A stretch of 64,000 bases of DNA from Chelydra serpentina (GCA_037349315.1 JBAIAC010000158.1:248001-312000); one strand, 5' to 3'; counted from the first letter of the stretch, positions 31,395 through 42,330 are shown. Made by a program: numbers and translations. The notes: a model not told the origin generated them from the sequence alone.

Positions 31395-34300
31395 ATGGCT
31401 CCGGGGCTCGGGCACAGCCCGGGGGCGGGGCAGCTCCTGGGGGCGGGACTCTGGCAAAGCCCGGGGGCGGGGCAGCTCCTGGGGGCGGGGCTCTGGCTCC
31501 ATTGTGAGCCAGGGGCGGGGCAGCTCCTGGGGGCGGGGCTCTGGCACAGCCCGGGGGCGGGGCAGCTCCTGGGGGCGGGACTCTGGCAAATCCCGGGGGC
31601 GGGGCAGCTCCTGGGGGCGGGGCTCTGGCTCCATTGTGAGCCAGGAGCGGGGCAGCTCCTGGGGGCGGGACTCTGGCAAATCCCGGGGGCGGGGCAGCTC
31701 CTGGGGGCGGGGCTCTGGCTCCATTGTGAGCCAGGGGCGGGGCAGCTCCTGGGGGCGGGGCTCTGGCTCCATTGTGAGCCAGGGGCGGGGCAGCTCCTGG
31801 GGGCGGGGCTCTGGCACAGAGCGGGGACGGGGCAGCTCCTGGGGGTGGTGCTCCAGCACAGCCCGGGGGCGGAGCAGCTCCTGGGGGCGGGGCTCTGGCT
31901 CCATTGTGAGCCAGGGGCGGGGCAGCTCCTGGGGGCGGGACTCTGGCACAGCCCGGGGGCGGGGCAGCTCCTGGGGGCGGGGCTCCGGCTCCATTGTGAG
32001 CCAGGGGCGGGGCAGCTCCTGCCGGAGGGGCTCTGGCACAGCCCGGGGGCGGGGCAGCTCCTGGGGGAGGGGCTCCGGCTCCATTGTGAGCCAGGGGCGG
32101 GGCAGCTCTTGGGGGCGGGGCTCAGGCACAGAGCGGGGACGGGGCAGCTCCTGGGGGTGGGGCTCTGGCTCCATTGGGAGCCGGGGGCGGGGCAGCTCCA
32201 GGGGGCGGGGCTCTGGCACAGAGCGGGAGCGGGGCCGCTCCTGGGGGCGGGGCTCTGGCACAGCACGAGATCGGGGCAGCTCCTGGGGGCGGGGCTCTAG
32301 CCCCATTTTGAGCCGGGGGCGGGGCATCTCCTGGGGGCGGTGCTCTGGCGCCATTGGGAGCCGGGGGCGGGGCAGATCCTGGGGTCGGGGCTCTGGCACA
32401 GCCCGGGGGCGGGGCAGCCCCTGGGGGCGGGACTCTGGCACAGCACGGGGGCAGGGCAGCTCCTGGGGGCGGGGCTCTGGCACCATTGTGAGCCAGGGGC
32501 GGGGCAGCTCCTGGGGGCGGGGCTCTGGCTCCATTGTGAGCCAGGGGCGGGGCAGCTCCTGGGGGCGGGGCTCTGGCAGGGCCCGGGGGCGGGGCAGCTC
32601 CTGGGGGCGGGGCTCTGGCTCCATTGTGAGCCAGGGGCGGGGCAGCTCCTGGGGGCGGTGCTCTGGCTCCATTGTGAGCCAGGGGCGGGGCAGCTCCTGG
32701 GGGCGGGGCTCTGGCACAGCCCGGGGGCGGGGCAGCTCCTGGGGGAGGGGCTCTGGCTCCACTGTGAGCCAGGGGCGGGGCAGCTCCTGGGGGCGGGGCT
32801 CTGGCTCCATTGCGAGCCGGGGGCGGGGCAGCTCCTGGGGGCGGTGCTCTGGCTCCACTGTGAGCCAGGGGCGGGGCAGCTCCTGGGGGCGGGGCTCTGG
32901 CTCCATTGTGAGCCAGGGGCGGGGCAGCTCCTGGGGGCGGGGCTCTGGCACAGCCCGGGGGCGGGGCAGCTCCTGGGGGCGGGGCTCTGGCTCCATTGTG
33001 AGCCAGGGGCGGGGCAGCTCCTGGGGGCGGGGCTCTGGCTCCATTGTGAGCCAGGGGCGGGGCAGCTCCTGGCGGCGGGGCTCTGGCTCCATTGTGAGCC
33101 AGGGGCGGGGCAGCTCCTGGGGGCGGGGCTCTGGCAGGGCCCGGGGGCGGGGCAGCTCCTGGGGGCGGGGCTCTGGCTCCATTGTGAGCCAGGGGCGGGG
33201 CAGCTCCTGGGGGCGGGGCTCTGGTACAGCCCGGGGGCGGGGCAGCTCCTGGAGGCGGGGCTCTGACTCCATTGTGAGCCAGGGGCGGGGCAGCTCCTGG
33301 GGGCGGGGCTCTGGTACAGCCCAGGGCCGGGGCAGCTCCTGGGGGCGGGGCTCTGACTCCATTGTGAGCCAGGGGCGGGGCAGGTCCTGGGGGCGGGGCT
33401 CTGGTACAGCCCGGGGGCGGGGCAGCTCCTGGGGGCGGGGCTCTGACTCCATTGTGAGCCAGGGGCGGGGAAGCTCCTGGGGGCGGGGCTCTGGCTCCAT
33501 TGTGAGCCAGGGGAGAGGCAGCTCCTGGGGGCGGGACTCTGGCACAGCACGGGGGCGGGGCAGCTCCTGGGGGCGGGGCTCTGGCTCCATTGCGAGCCAG
33601 GGGCGGGGCAGCTCCTGGGGGCGGTGCTCTGGCTCCACTGTGAGCCAGGGGCGGGGCAGCTCCTGGGGGCGGGGCTCTGGCTCCATTGTGAGCCAGGGGC
33701 GGGGCAGCTCCTGGGGGCGGGGCTCTGGCACAGCCCGGGGGCGGGGCAGCTCCTGGGGGCGGAGCTCTGGCTCCATTGTGAGCCAGGGGCGGGGCAGCTC
33801 CTGGGGGCGGGGCTCTGGCAGGGCCCGGGGGCGGGGCAGCTCCTGGGGGCGGGGCTCTGGCTCCATTGTGAGCCAGGGGCGGGGCAGCACCTGGGGGCGG
33901 GGCTCTGGCACAGCCCGGGGGCGGGGCAGCTCCTGGGGGCGGGGCTCTGGCTCCATTGTGAGCCAGGGGCCGGGCAGATCCTGGGGGCGGGGCTCTGGCT
34001 CCATTTGGAGCCGGGGGAGGGGCAGCGTCTGGGGGCGGGGCTCTAGCCCCATTTTGAGCTGGGGGCGGGGCAACTCCTGGGGGCGGGGCTCTGGCACAGC
34101 CCGGGGGCAGGGCACCTCCTGGGGGCGGGGCTCTGGCACAGCCCGGGGGCGGGGCAGCTCCTGAGGGCGGGGCTATGGCAAAGTCCGGGGGCGGGGCAGC
34201 TCGTGGGGGCGGTGCTCTGGCTCCATTGTGAGCCAGGGTCGGGGCAGCTCCTCGGGGCGGGGCATCTCCTGGGGGTGGGGCTCTGGCTCCATTGTGAGCT

Positions 34301-35850
34301 GGGGGCGGGGCAGCGCCTGGGGTCGGGGCTCTGGCACAGCCTGGGGGCGGGGCATCTTCTGGGGGCGGTGCTCTGGCTCCATTGTAAGCCGGGGGCGTGG
34401 CAGCTCCTGGGGGCGGGGCTCTGGCACAGGCCGGGAGCGGGGCACCTCCTGCGGGCGGGGCTCTGGCTCCATTGTGAACCGGGGGCGGGGCAGCTCCTGG
34501 GGGCGGGAATCTGGCACAGAGCGGGGACGGGGCAGCTCCTGGGGGCGGGGCTCTGGCTCCATTGTGAGCCAGGGGCGGGGCCGCTCCTGGGGGCGGGGCT
34601 CTGGCTCCATTGTGAGCCGCGGGCGGGGCAGCGCCTGGGGGCGGGGCTCTGGCACAGCCCGGGGGCGGGGCAGCTCCTGGGGGCTGGGCCCCGTCACAGC
34701 CCGGGGGCGGGGCAGCGCCTAGGGGAGGGGCTCTGGCACAGCCCGGGGGCGGGGCAGCTCCTGGGGGCGGGGCTCTGGCACAGTCCGGGGGCGAGGGAAC
34801 TCCTGGGGGCGGGGCTCTGGCCCAGCCCGGGGGAGGGGCAGCTCCTGGGGGCGGGGCTATGGCACAGCCCGGGGGCGGGGCAGCTCCTGTGGGCGGGGCT
34901 ATGGCACAGCCCGGGGGCGGGGCAGATCCTGGGGGCGGGGCTCTGACACAGCCCGGGGGCGGGGCAGCGCCTGGGGGCGGGGCTCTAGCCCCGTTTTGAG
35001 CCGGGGGCGGTGCTGCTCCTGGGGGCGGGGCTCTGGCACAGGCCGGGGGCGGTGCATCTCCTGGGGTTGGTGGTCTGGCTCCATTGTGAGCCAGGGGCGG
35101 GGCAGCTCCTGGGGGCGGGGCTCTGGCTCCATTGTGAGCCGGGGGCGGGGCATCTCCTGGGGGCGGGGCTCTGTCTCCATTGTGAGCCAGGGGTGGGGCA
35201 GCTCCTGGGGACGGGGCTCTGGCTCCTTTGTGAGCCGGGGGCAGGGCAGCTCCTGGGGGCGGGGCAGCTCCTGGGGGCGGGGCTCTGGCACAGCCCGGGG
35301 GCGGGGCAGCCCCTGCGGGCGGGGCTCTGGCTCCATTGTGAGCCAGGGGCGGGGCAGCTCCTGGGGGCGGGGCTCTGGAAGAGCCCGTGGGCGGGGCATC
35401 TCCTGGGGGCGGGGCTCTGGCACAGTCCGGGGGCGGGGCAGCTCCTGGGGGCGGGGCTCTGGCCCAGACCGGGGGAGGAGCAGCTCCTGGGGGCGGGGCT
35501 ATGGCACAGCCCGGGGGCGGGGCAGCTCCTGGGGGCGGGGCAGCTCCTGGGGGCGGGGCTCTGACACAGCCCGGGGGCGGGGCAGCTCCTGGGGGCTGGG
35601 CTCTGGCCCAGCCTGGGGGCGGGGCAGCACGTGGGGGCGGGGCTCTAGCCCCGTTTTGAGCCGGGGGCGGGGCTGCTCCTGGGGGCGGGGCTCTGGCACA
35701 GGCCGGGGGCGGTGCATCTCCTGGGGGCGGTGGTCTGGCTCCATTGTGAGCCATGGGCGGGGCAGCTCCTGGGGGCGGGGCTCTGGCTCCATTGTGAGCC
35801 GGGGGTGGGGCATCTCCTGGGGGCGGGGCTCTGGCACAGCCTGGGGGTGA
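31395..35850 (+). repeat. GC-box minisatellite, 42/48-bp units, about 4.5 kb
   Basis: Roughly 100 units (estimated from length). Each contains GGGGCGGGGCAGCTCCTGG and GGGGCGGGGCTCTGGC, followed either by ACAGCCC or AGGGCCC (about 42 bp) or by TCCATTGTGAGCC (about 48 bp). Both unit lengths are multiples of three, so almost all frames stay open on both strands; the apparent proteins of 1113, 1262 and 915 residues are artefacts. Each unit has two Sp1/KLF-type GC boxes, and the long unit adds a CCATTGT SOX-like core. It abuts the upstream end of paralog C. Confidence 0.95.
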
Positions 35851-36168
35851 ACTAAGGCCCTCTTTAGGATGCTGCTTCTCTGTCTGGGATGTTTCTGTCA
35901 GTCCTGGCACACAAGAAGGACGTCATTGCGAGAGGCCCAGGAGGGCCTGATGAATTCTTGCCGGCCTCACTCAGCCCTGTGAAGTATTACCCTGGACTCA
36001 GCTCTCCATTGGTCTGTCTGCTTTGGGGCAGGGACCATAACACGTCCTGCTGCATTCGTTATTTCAAAGGGTGGTTTAGGATTTTCAGTCTCAGACTGAA
36101 GTAGATGACCCGACAAACACAGCGTCCGTCTTGTCTAAAGAAGTGGCTGGGAGAGACTTTCCCCATAT
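35851..36168. repeat. tRNA-flank duplicates
   Basis: The part 35870-35985 matches 56746-56860 (flank of tRNA-Phe), and 35990-36090 matches 53112-53215. Both lack their tRNA gene here. No gene. Confidence 0.65.
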
Positions 36169-36241
36169 GACCACGTGGCCTAATGGATCAGGTGTCTGAC
36201 ATCGGATCAGAAGTTTGAGGGTTCGAGTCCCTTTGTGCTTG
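36169..36241 (+). pseudogene. tRNA-Arg (TCG) pseudogene
   Basis: 73 nt, inverted relative of 16263-16335. The anticodon loop reads CATCGGA, so the near-universal U33 is A; the acceptor stem has a C-C mismatch. B-box GGTTCGAGTCC and a T6 run follow, so it could still be transcribed, but decoding is unlikely. Confidence 0.75.
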
Positions 36242-36487
36242 TGCAGTTTTTTCTTTGTGCTGAAAGTCCTGCTCCCTTCAGGGCTGGAGCCTCTTCTTGG
36301 CGGCTCAGGCAAATCCTCTGGCTTCAGCTAGAGCCCTGGGAAGGAGGTTGTCAGGGTTCACTCTGAACTCTAGTGTACAGATGTGGGGACCTGCATGAAA
36401 CACCCCCTAAGGTTATTTTTACCAGTCTTTCTCCTTGAACGGCACGCTGCCACCACCAAGTGATTTAAACAAACATTCAGGGAGGGT

Positions 36488-36900
36488 GTAACGAAGTGGG
36501 ACTGTTCCTAATGTTTCCTCTGAATACTGAGTGGGTGCCTCAGTTTCCCCTATGCCTCAGTTTCCCCTCTGCATTTCTTAAGTCTCTAGGTGGTGGGATA
36601 AGGGTGTGTGATTGTTGCAAAGCCCTAGAGGGCCAGTGTGATGACACAGAATGGCCGACACCCTGTCTCCATCTTGGGGGGTGGGGAGGCCAGAGCCCAT
36701 CTGGACCTCTCTCCATGTGCCCAGCCAGCTCCAAACTCTCCAGCCCCTCCTCTGCCTTTGTCTCCTTCCCGGGCCAGGAGATCACCTGATCCCTTTGTTC
36801 CCCAACCCCTTCAGCCGGCACCTTTGCAGGGGAGGGGCCCAGGCCAGCAGTTGCCAGGAGACAGGGTGTCGGCCATTCTGTATCATCACACTGGGCCTGC
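36488..36900. mobile_element. LTR with inverted second half (foldback)
   Basis: Starts TGTAACGAAGTGGG at 36488 and runs forward to about 36669. Then 36671-36897 is in the opposite orientation, matching 15612-15845 directly. The arms 36631-36669 and about 36858-36897 are inverted repeats (ACAGAATGGCCGACACCCTG and its complement) around a ~190-bp loop. The partner at 15502-15984 shows the undisturbed order. Confidence 0.85.
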
Positions 36901-36936
36901 TCTTGTGGTGGAAGGGGGGTCGCTACACTCCCTAAA

Positions 36937-36999
36937 CTGGGCTAGCTCAGTCAGTAGAGCATCAAGCTCTTAGTCTGGGGTTCGAGACCCATTGGAATG
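36937..36999 (+). pseudogene. tRNA-Lys (CTT)-like pseudogene
   Basis: GGGCTAGCTCAGTCAGTAGA head, anticodon region AAGCTCTTAGTCT, T-arm GGGGTTCGAGACCC. The variable region and part of the anticodon stem are deleted, and the acceptor ends do not pair well. Confidence 0.65.
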
Positions 37000-38170
37000 G
37001 GCTAGAGAAAGGCCCTGAGTCCCCACTCCCACAGCCTCACCCAGAGGCAGCCTGACCTCGAGGACTCTCTGTCTACTCTCGTGTGTGGCAGAGTCCTCGT
37101 GACCCCGACAAGGCTGGGCCCAGGATTCCTGGGGGGCTCGACCCCCAGTCGTGTTGTGGTCACTTAGAACAGGGGCTGGGGTGTCCCCACTCTGGGGTTC
37201 TCTCTCTGCTCTGGATGCTTCCCTGACCCACGGATCGTTGCATGTGCTTCAAGCAAATCCAATGGATTAAAGAGCAATCGATTTAAACCATAAGGAAAAT
37301 GGGAACGGTTCAAGGGAAACACGTCACCTCGTTCTGTGGCTCAGGGATATCGCAAACAGCGTCTCTGGGACAGACGGGACGTTCACAGTCTCCCCCTCAC
37401 ATGTCCCAGGCCCTGGCTGTGGTGCAGGGATGCCACCGGTCGGACACGTGCTCTGGCGGTGGCCCCATGCCCTCAGGCTCTAGATGGCAGGACCCTTCCT
37501 CCCAGCATCGGCCCCCATGTCGGGGTTATGATCCCACATTGAGGGCACGGAGGGAGCCGCACTCAGCCCTCGTCTACCCCAGCTCTTCCCCCACCCTACC
37601 CTCAGCCTGGGCCCCTGGGTCCTGGCCCAGCCTCGTTCCCCTTACCCCTGTCCGCTCCCCTCTCCCTAGGAAGCCACAGCGCTGCCCCCAGCCCCAGTTC
37701 TCGACTGTGGCTTCCGAGGGGCCACAGACACGGACAAGAGGGCACAGTGTGAAAAGTTTGGGGATCACTGGATTAGGGTGACGTCCTCAATCACTTCTAT
37801 GCAGTGCAATAAAAGGTATTTCTCACCCACCTCGCCCCTCCATCAGGACGGACTCGGTATGTTCTGCCGCCCTTCACTCGGACAGGAAGGAGAATAACAT
37901 TTCATTCCACTCAATGCTACAGTGATTTGTAACCCAACACCAGCCAAAACTGGTTCCTTTGGCAAAGCGGCCCCAGCATGCTGCATACCTAGGCCGAGTA
38001 GGGGTGTCTGTGCACACATGGCCTGGTCCTGAAATCTTTCTCCAGCTTGTCACTCGATGTGAGGGGGGAGCTCATCCAAACCCTGCTTACACTCAGTATT
38101 TAAAAACTCCTGATTATCCCTATCTCTGCTGGCCTGTGATTTTTGCTCCTGTCCTTTTTTTGACAGCTCA
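37000..38170. other. No gene recognised
   Basis: Mixed GC-rich then AT-rich sequence between tRNA remnants. Open frames of 60-160 codons (for example 37299-37781) have no domain, signal or codon bias I can support. Confidence 0.4.
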
Positions 38171-38251
38171 GATGAGGTGGCCGAGTGGTTAAGGTGATGG
38201 ATGCTAATCCATTGTGCTTTGCACGCATGGGTTCAAATCCCATCCTCATCG
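38171..38251 (+). tRNA. tRNA-Ser (GCT)-like, one base short in the anticodon loop
   Basis: 81 nt: GATGAGGTGGCCGAGTGG start, long variable arm TTGTGCTTTGCACGC, T-arm GGGTTCAAATCCC. The acceptor GATGAGG/CCTCATC pairs perfectly. The anticodon region GATGGATGCTAATCC lacks one base of the usual loop (six bases between ATGGA and TCCAT). Well kept otherwise; possible recent pseudogene. Confidence 0.7.
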
Positions 38252-38284
38252 GATGCATTTAATCTTCTCCTTCCTTTAGAAGCA

Positions 38285-39440
38285 ACCATCTCCCCTTTTG
38301 GTACAATGAGAGACCAAAGGGTAGGAATAAATGGTAAATTTTCACAATGGAGAGGGGTAACTAGTGGTGTTCCCCAAGGGTCAGTCCTAGGACCAATCCT
38401 ATTCAACCTATTCATAAATGATTTGGAAGAAGGGGTAAACAATGAGGTGGCAAAGTTTGCAGATGATACTAAGCTGCTCAAGATAGTTAAGATCAAAGCA
38501 GACTGTGAAGAACTACAAAAAGATCTCACAAAACTAAATGATTGGGCAATGAAATGGCAAATGAAATTTAATGTGGATAAATGTAAAGTAATGCACATTG
38601 GAAAAAATAACCCCAACTTTACATACAATATGATGGGGGCTAATTTGGCTACAACTAATCAGGAAAAAGATCTTGGAGTCATCGTGGATAGTTCTCTAAA
38701 GATGTCCATGCAGTGTGCAGCGGCAGTCAAAAAAGCAAACGGGATGTTAGGAATCATTAAAAAGGGATAGAGAATAAGATGGAGAATATCTTACTGCCCC
38801 TATACAAATCCATAGTGCGCCCACATCTTGAATACGGCGTACAGATGTGGTCACATCTCAAAAAGGATATACTGGCATTAGAAAAGGTTCAGAGAAGGGC
38901 AACTAAAATGATTAGGGGTCTGGAACGGGTCCCATATGAGGAGAGATTAAAGAGGCTAGGACTTTTTAGCTTGGAAAAGAGGAGACTAGGGGGGTATGAT
39001 AGAGGTATATAAAATTATGGGTGGTGTGGAGGAAGTGAATAAGGAAAAGTTATTTACTTGTTCTCATAATAAAAGAACTAGGGTCCACCCAATGAAATTA
39101 GCGGGCAGCAGGTTTAAAACAAATAAAAGGAAGTGCCTCTTCACACAGCGCACAGTCAACCTGTGGAACTCCTTGCCTGAAGAGGCTGTGAAGGCTAGGA
39201 CTATAACAGGGTTTAAAAGAGAAATGGATAAATTCATGGAGGTTAAATCCATTAATGGCTATTAGCCAGAATGGGTAAGAAATGGTGTCCTTAGCCTCTG
39301 TTTGTCAGAGGGGGTGATGGATGGCAGGAGAGAGATCACTGGATCACTACCTGTTAGGTCCACTCACTCCGGGTCACGTGGCTTTGGCCACTGTTGGTGG
39401 ACAGGATACTGGGCTGGATGGATAGTTGAACCCCAGGCTT
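38285..39440 (+). mobile_element. 5'-truncated CR1-type LINE (RT C-terminal part and 3' UTR)
   Basis: Begins within reverse transcriptase ([24 protein letters not shown]), continues [47 protein letters not shown], and ends in a 3' UTR with ACTGGGCTGGATGG. The frame is broken by a stop near 38768 and a shift near 38995. It belongs to a different CR1 subfamily from copies 1 and 2. It starts 33 bp after the tRNA-Ser end. Confidence 0.85.
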
Positions 39441-39691
39441 TAGCATGATCTTTGGGCTTGTATTCTGGAAATGCAGGAGTGGCATTACCTGCCACGAGTC
39501 CCTCATTTCACGCTCCCCAGCACAGAAAAGCAGCGTGGGCTTGTGGACCCAGTGGGCCCATGCGGGTGATCTTTCTTCCCTTGCTCTTTCTCAGCGAGGG
39601 GAAGGAAAGAAGCTCTCCGTCAAGCTGCAGTCACAAGGGCGAGGTAAGGATGACTTCCTGGGAGCCGGTTCCAGGTCTTTGCTCTACCAGC
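39441..39691 (+). repeat. tRNA-flank duplicate (left part)
   Basis: Inverted relative of 56400-56620 and 12610-12740 (CCACGAGTCCCTCATTTC, TCTCAGCGAGGGGAAGG). Continues after the hAT element at 40094-40140. Confidence 0.65.
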
Positions 39692-40093
39692 CAGGGCCGG
39701 CTCTAGGATTTTTGCCGCCCCAAGCAAAAACAAATTTGGCCGCACCCCCGCCCCATTATTTTCTTACCCCACCCCCGCCTCAACTCCGCCCCTTCCCCAA
39801 ATCCCCAGCCCTGCCTCCTCCCCCAGGCTCTCGAGCCTAGAAGGGAGGGGGGAGCAGCGGCACGCGAATCAGCTGTTTCGTGCGCCGCGGCCGCTCGGGA
39901 TCTCCCCCTCCAGCAGGCGCGCGAATCAGCTGTTTCACATGCGGTGGTGCGTGAGCCAGCGGCGGCAGTGGAGGTGAGCTAGGGCAGCCGGGGCACATTC
40001 TTAGGGGTGGCATGGCTGGCGCCAGAATGCCGCCCCTAGAAACTTGCCGCCCCAAGCACCAGCTTGTTTTGCTGGTGCATGGAGCCGGCCCTG
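39692..40093. mobile_element. Non-autonomous hAT element
   Basis: 402 bp with termini CAGGGCCGGCTCTA and TGGAGCCGGCCCTG as inverted repeats, and a perfect 8-bp target duplication CTACCAGC (39684-39691 and 40094-40101). The 8-bp duplication and CAGGG terminus define hAT. No transposase is encoded. Unoccupied versions of the site lie at about 12612-12640 and 56397-56410. Confidence 0.92.
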
Positions 40094-40159
40094 CTACCAG
40101 CTGACCCATCTAAGACCTGCCACCACTTTCTCCAGCTTCTCCACCCGGTATGGGAGGTA

Positions 40160-41590
40160 AACCACCTGGTGTCACTGTTGCTCTCTGAGAGAGATGCTGT
40201 GTGCGTTACCCCACGTGGCCACCCAGTGTCACTGTTGCTCTCTGAGAGAGACGCTGTGTGCATTACCCCACGTGGCCACCCGGTGCCACTGTTGCTCTCT
40301 GAGAGAGACACTGTGTGCATTACCCCACGTGGCCACCCGGTGTCACTGTTACTCTCTGAGAGAGACGCTGTGTGCGTTACCCCACGTGGCCACCCGGTGT
40401 CACTGTTGCTCTCTGAGAGAGACGCTGTGTGCGTTACCCCACGTGGCCACCCAGTGTCACTGTTGCTCTCTGAGAGAGACGCTGTGTGCGTTACCCCACG
40501 TGGCCACCCGGTGTCACTGTTGCTCTCTGAGAGAGACGCTGTGTGCATTACCCCACGTGGCCACCCGGTGTCACTGTTGCTCTGAGAGACGCTGTGTGCA
40601 TTACCCCACGTGGCCACCCGGTGTCACTGTTGCTCTCTGAGAGAGACGCTGTGTGCATTACCCCACGTGGCCAACCGGTGTCACTGTTGCTCTGAGAGAC
40701 GCTGTGTGCATTACCCCACGTGGCTACCCGGTGTCACTGTTGCTCTGAGAGACGCTGTGTGCATTACCCCACGTGGCCACCCGGTGTCACTGTTGCTCTC
40801 TGAGAGAGACGCTGTGTGCATTACCCCACGTGGCCACCCGGTGTCACTGTTGCTCTCTGAGGGAGATGCTGTGTGCATTACCTCACGTGGCCACCCAGTG
40901 TCACTGTTGCTCTCTGAGAGAGACGCTGTGTGTATTACCCCACGTGGCCACCCGGTGTCACTGTTGCTCTCTGAGGGAGATGCTGTGTGCATTACCTCAC
41001 GTGGCCACCCAGTGTCACTGTTGCTCTCTGAGAGAGACGCTGTGTGCGTTACCCCACGTGGCCACCCGGTGTCACTGTTGCTCTCTGAGAGAGACGCTGT
41101 GTGCGTTACCCCACGTGGCCACCCGGTGTCACTGTTGCTCTCTGAGAGAGACGCTGTGTGCGTTACCCCACGTGGCCACCCGGTGTCACTGTTGCTCTCT
41201 GAGAGAGACGCTGTGTGCATTACCCCACGTGGCCACCCGGTGTCACTGTTGCTCTCTAAGAGAGACGCTGTGTGCATTACCCCACGTGGCCACCCGGTGT
41301 CACTGTTGCTCTGAGAGACGCTGTGTGCATTACCCCACGTGGCCACCCGGTGTCACTGTTGCTCTCTGAGAGAGACGCTGTGTGCATTACCCCACGTGGC
41401 CACCCGGTGTCACTGTTGCTCTCTAAGAGAGACGCTGTGTGCATTACCCCACGTGGCCACCCGGTGTCACTGTTGCTCTCTGAGAGAGACGCTGTGTGCA
41501 TTACCCCACGTGGCCACCCAGTGTCACTGTTGCTCTCTGAGAGACGCTGTGGGCATTACCCCACGTGGCCACCCGGTGTCACTGTCGCTT
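40160..41590 (+). repeat. 57-bp minisatellite with a CACGTG E-box in every unit
   Basis: 25 units of 57 bp, or 53 bp when CTCTCTGAGAGA is CTCTGAGA. Each has TTACCCCACGTGGCCACCCGG, GTGTCACTGTTGCTC and GACGCTGTGTGC parts. I counted 25 CACGTG sites, all inside the palindrome CCACGTGG or TCACGTGG. 57 is a multiple of three, hence long open frames on both strands; these are not genes. Units differ mainly by GCATT/GCGTT and CCAGTG/CCGGTG. Confidence 0.95.
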
Positions 41591-41900
41591 GTTCATTGGG
41601 TGCGGGGCGAGAGGAGAAAGTTGTGGAGGTTGCAGAACAGGGTTTAGTTAATTTCACGTCACGATCCCCCCAGGCCCTTTCCCTGCAGACACACACCCGA
41701 CATTCTGCCATGCTGGGGAAACGCGTCATCTCTTTACTCCAGTGGGGACCTGGGGCCTCCTGCCGGGGCTGAGCCCAGAGACATTTTCCAGCCTCCCCAG
41801 TAATACAGTCTGTGAAGGAAACGCTAGAAAGGAGCAGAAGCAAAGGGGCTGGGCAGGCTCCATAGGGGACACCGGCTCCCCCTGTTCCCTCCTGGGCCCC
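41591..41900 (-). repeat. Fragment D of the KRAB upstream block
   Basis: Homologous to about 19080-19330 in paralog B (TTGTGGAGGTTGCAGAACAG, TTAGTTAATTTCACG, CATGCTGGGGAAACG). No KRAB exon accompanies it, so this is a truncated fourth copy of the KRAB-gene segment. Confidence 0.6.
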
Positions 41901-42009
41901 GGCCAAGCCCTGTTGCTGGCAGAGAACAGCCGCCCCATCGCCACCCCTGAGGCAGCCACGTCTCGGGGCTCCCCAAACAGCCCCTCAACCCCGACCCCCT
42001 TTGGGGAGT

Positions 42010-42330
42010 GACTCGGGGCAGCTGCCCCGCCCCCTGCTCACAATGGAGCCAGAGCCCCGCCCCCAGGAGCTGCCCTGCCCCCGAGCTGTGTCAGAGCCCC
42101 GCCCCCAGGAGCTGCCCCGCCCCCGGGCTATGCCAGAGCCCCGCCCCCAGGAGCTGCCCCCGCCCTCGGCTCACAATGGGGCCAGAGCCCCGCCCCCGGC
42201 TCACAATGGAGCCAGAGCCCCGCCCCCAGGAGCTGCCCCGCCCCCGAGCTGTGCCAGAGCACCGCCCCCAGGAGCTGCCCTGCCCCGGGCTGTGCCAGAG
42301 CCCCGCCCCCAGGAGCTGCCCCGGCTCCTC
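42010..42330 (-). repeat. GC-box minisatellite, inverted outlier
   Basis: About seven or eight units of the same 42/48-bp repeat as 31395-35850, but C-rich on plus (GCCCCGCCCCCAGGAGCTGC, CTCACAATGGAGCCAGAGC). It lies directly after fragment D of the KRAB upstream block, echoing the arrangement at paralog C. Confidence 0.9.

Noticed and set aside
30823..34164. 1113-codon open frame on plus strand
   Set aside because: It runs almost entirely through the 42/48-bp minisatellite; openness follows from unit lengths divisible by three.
32122..35910. 1262-codon open frame on minus strand (Ala/Pro-rich)
   Set aside because: Same minisatellite read in reverse; no domain or unique sequence.
37299..37781. 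160-codon frame
   Set aside because: No domain, no homologous copy, no splice or promoter evidence.
40160..41590. CRISPR-like regular array
   Set aside because: Units are contiguous and nearly identical throughout with no unique spacers; vertebrate context. It is a minisatellite.
40036..41772. Several 150-230-codon frames on both strands
   Set aside because: Translations of the 57-bp minisatellite.
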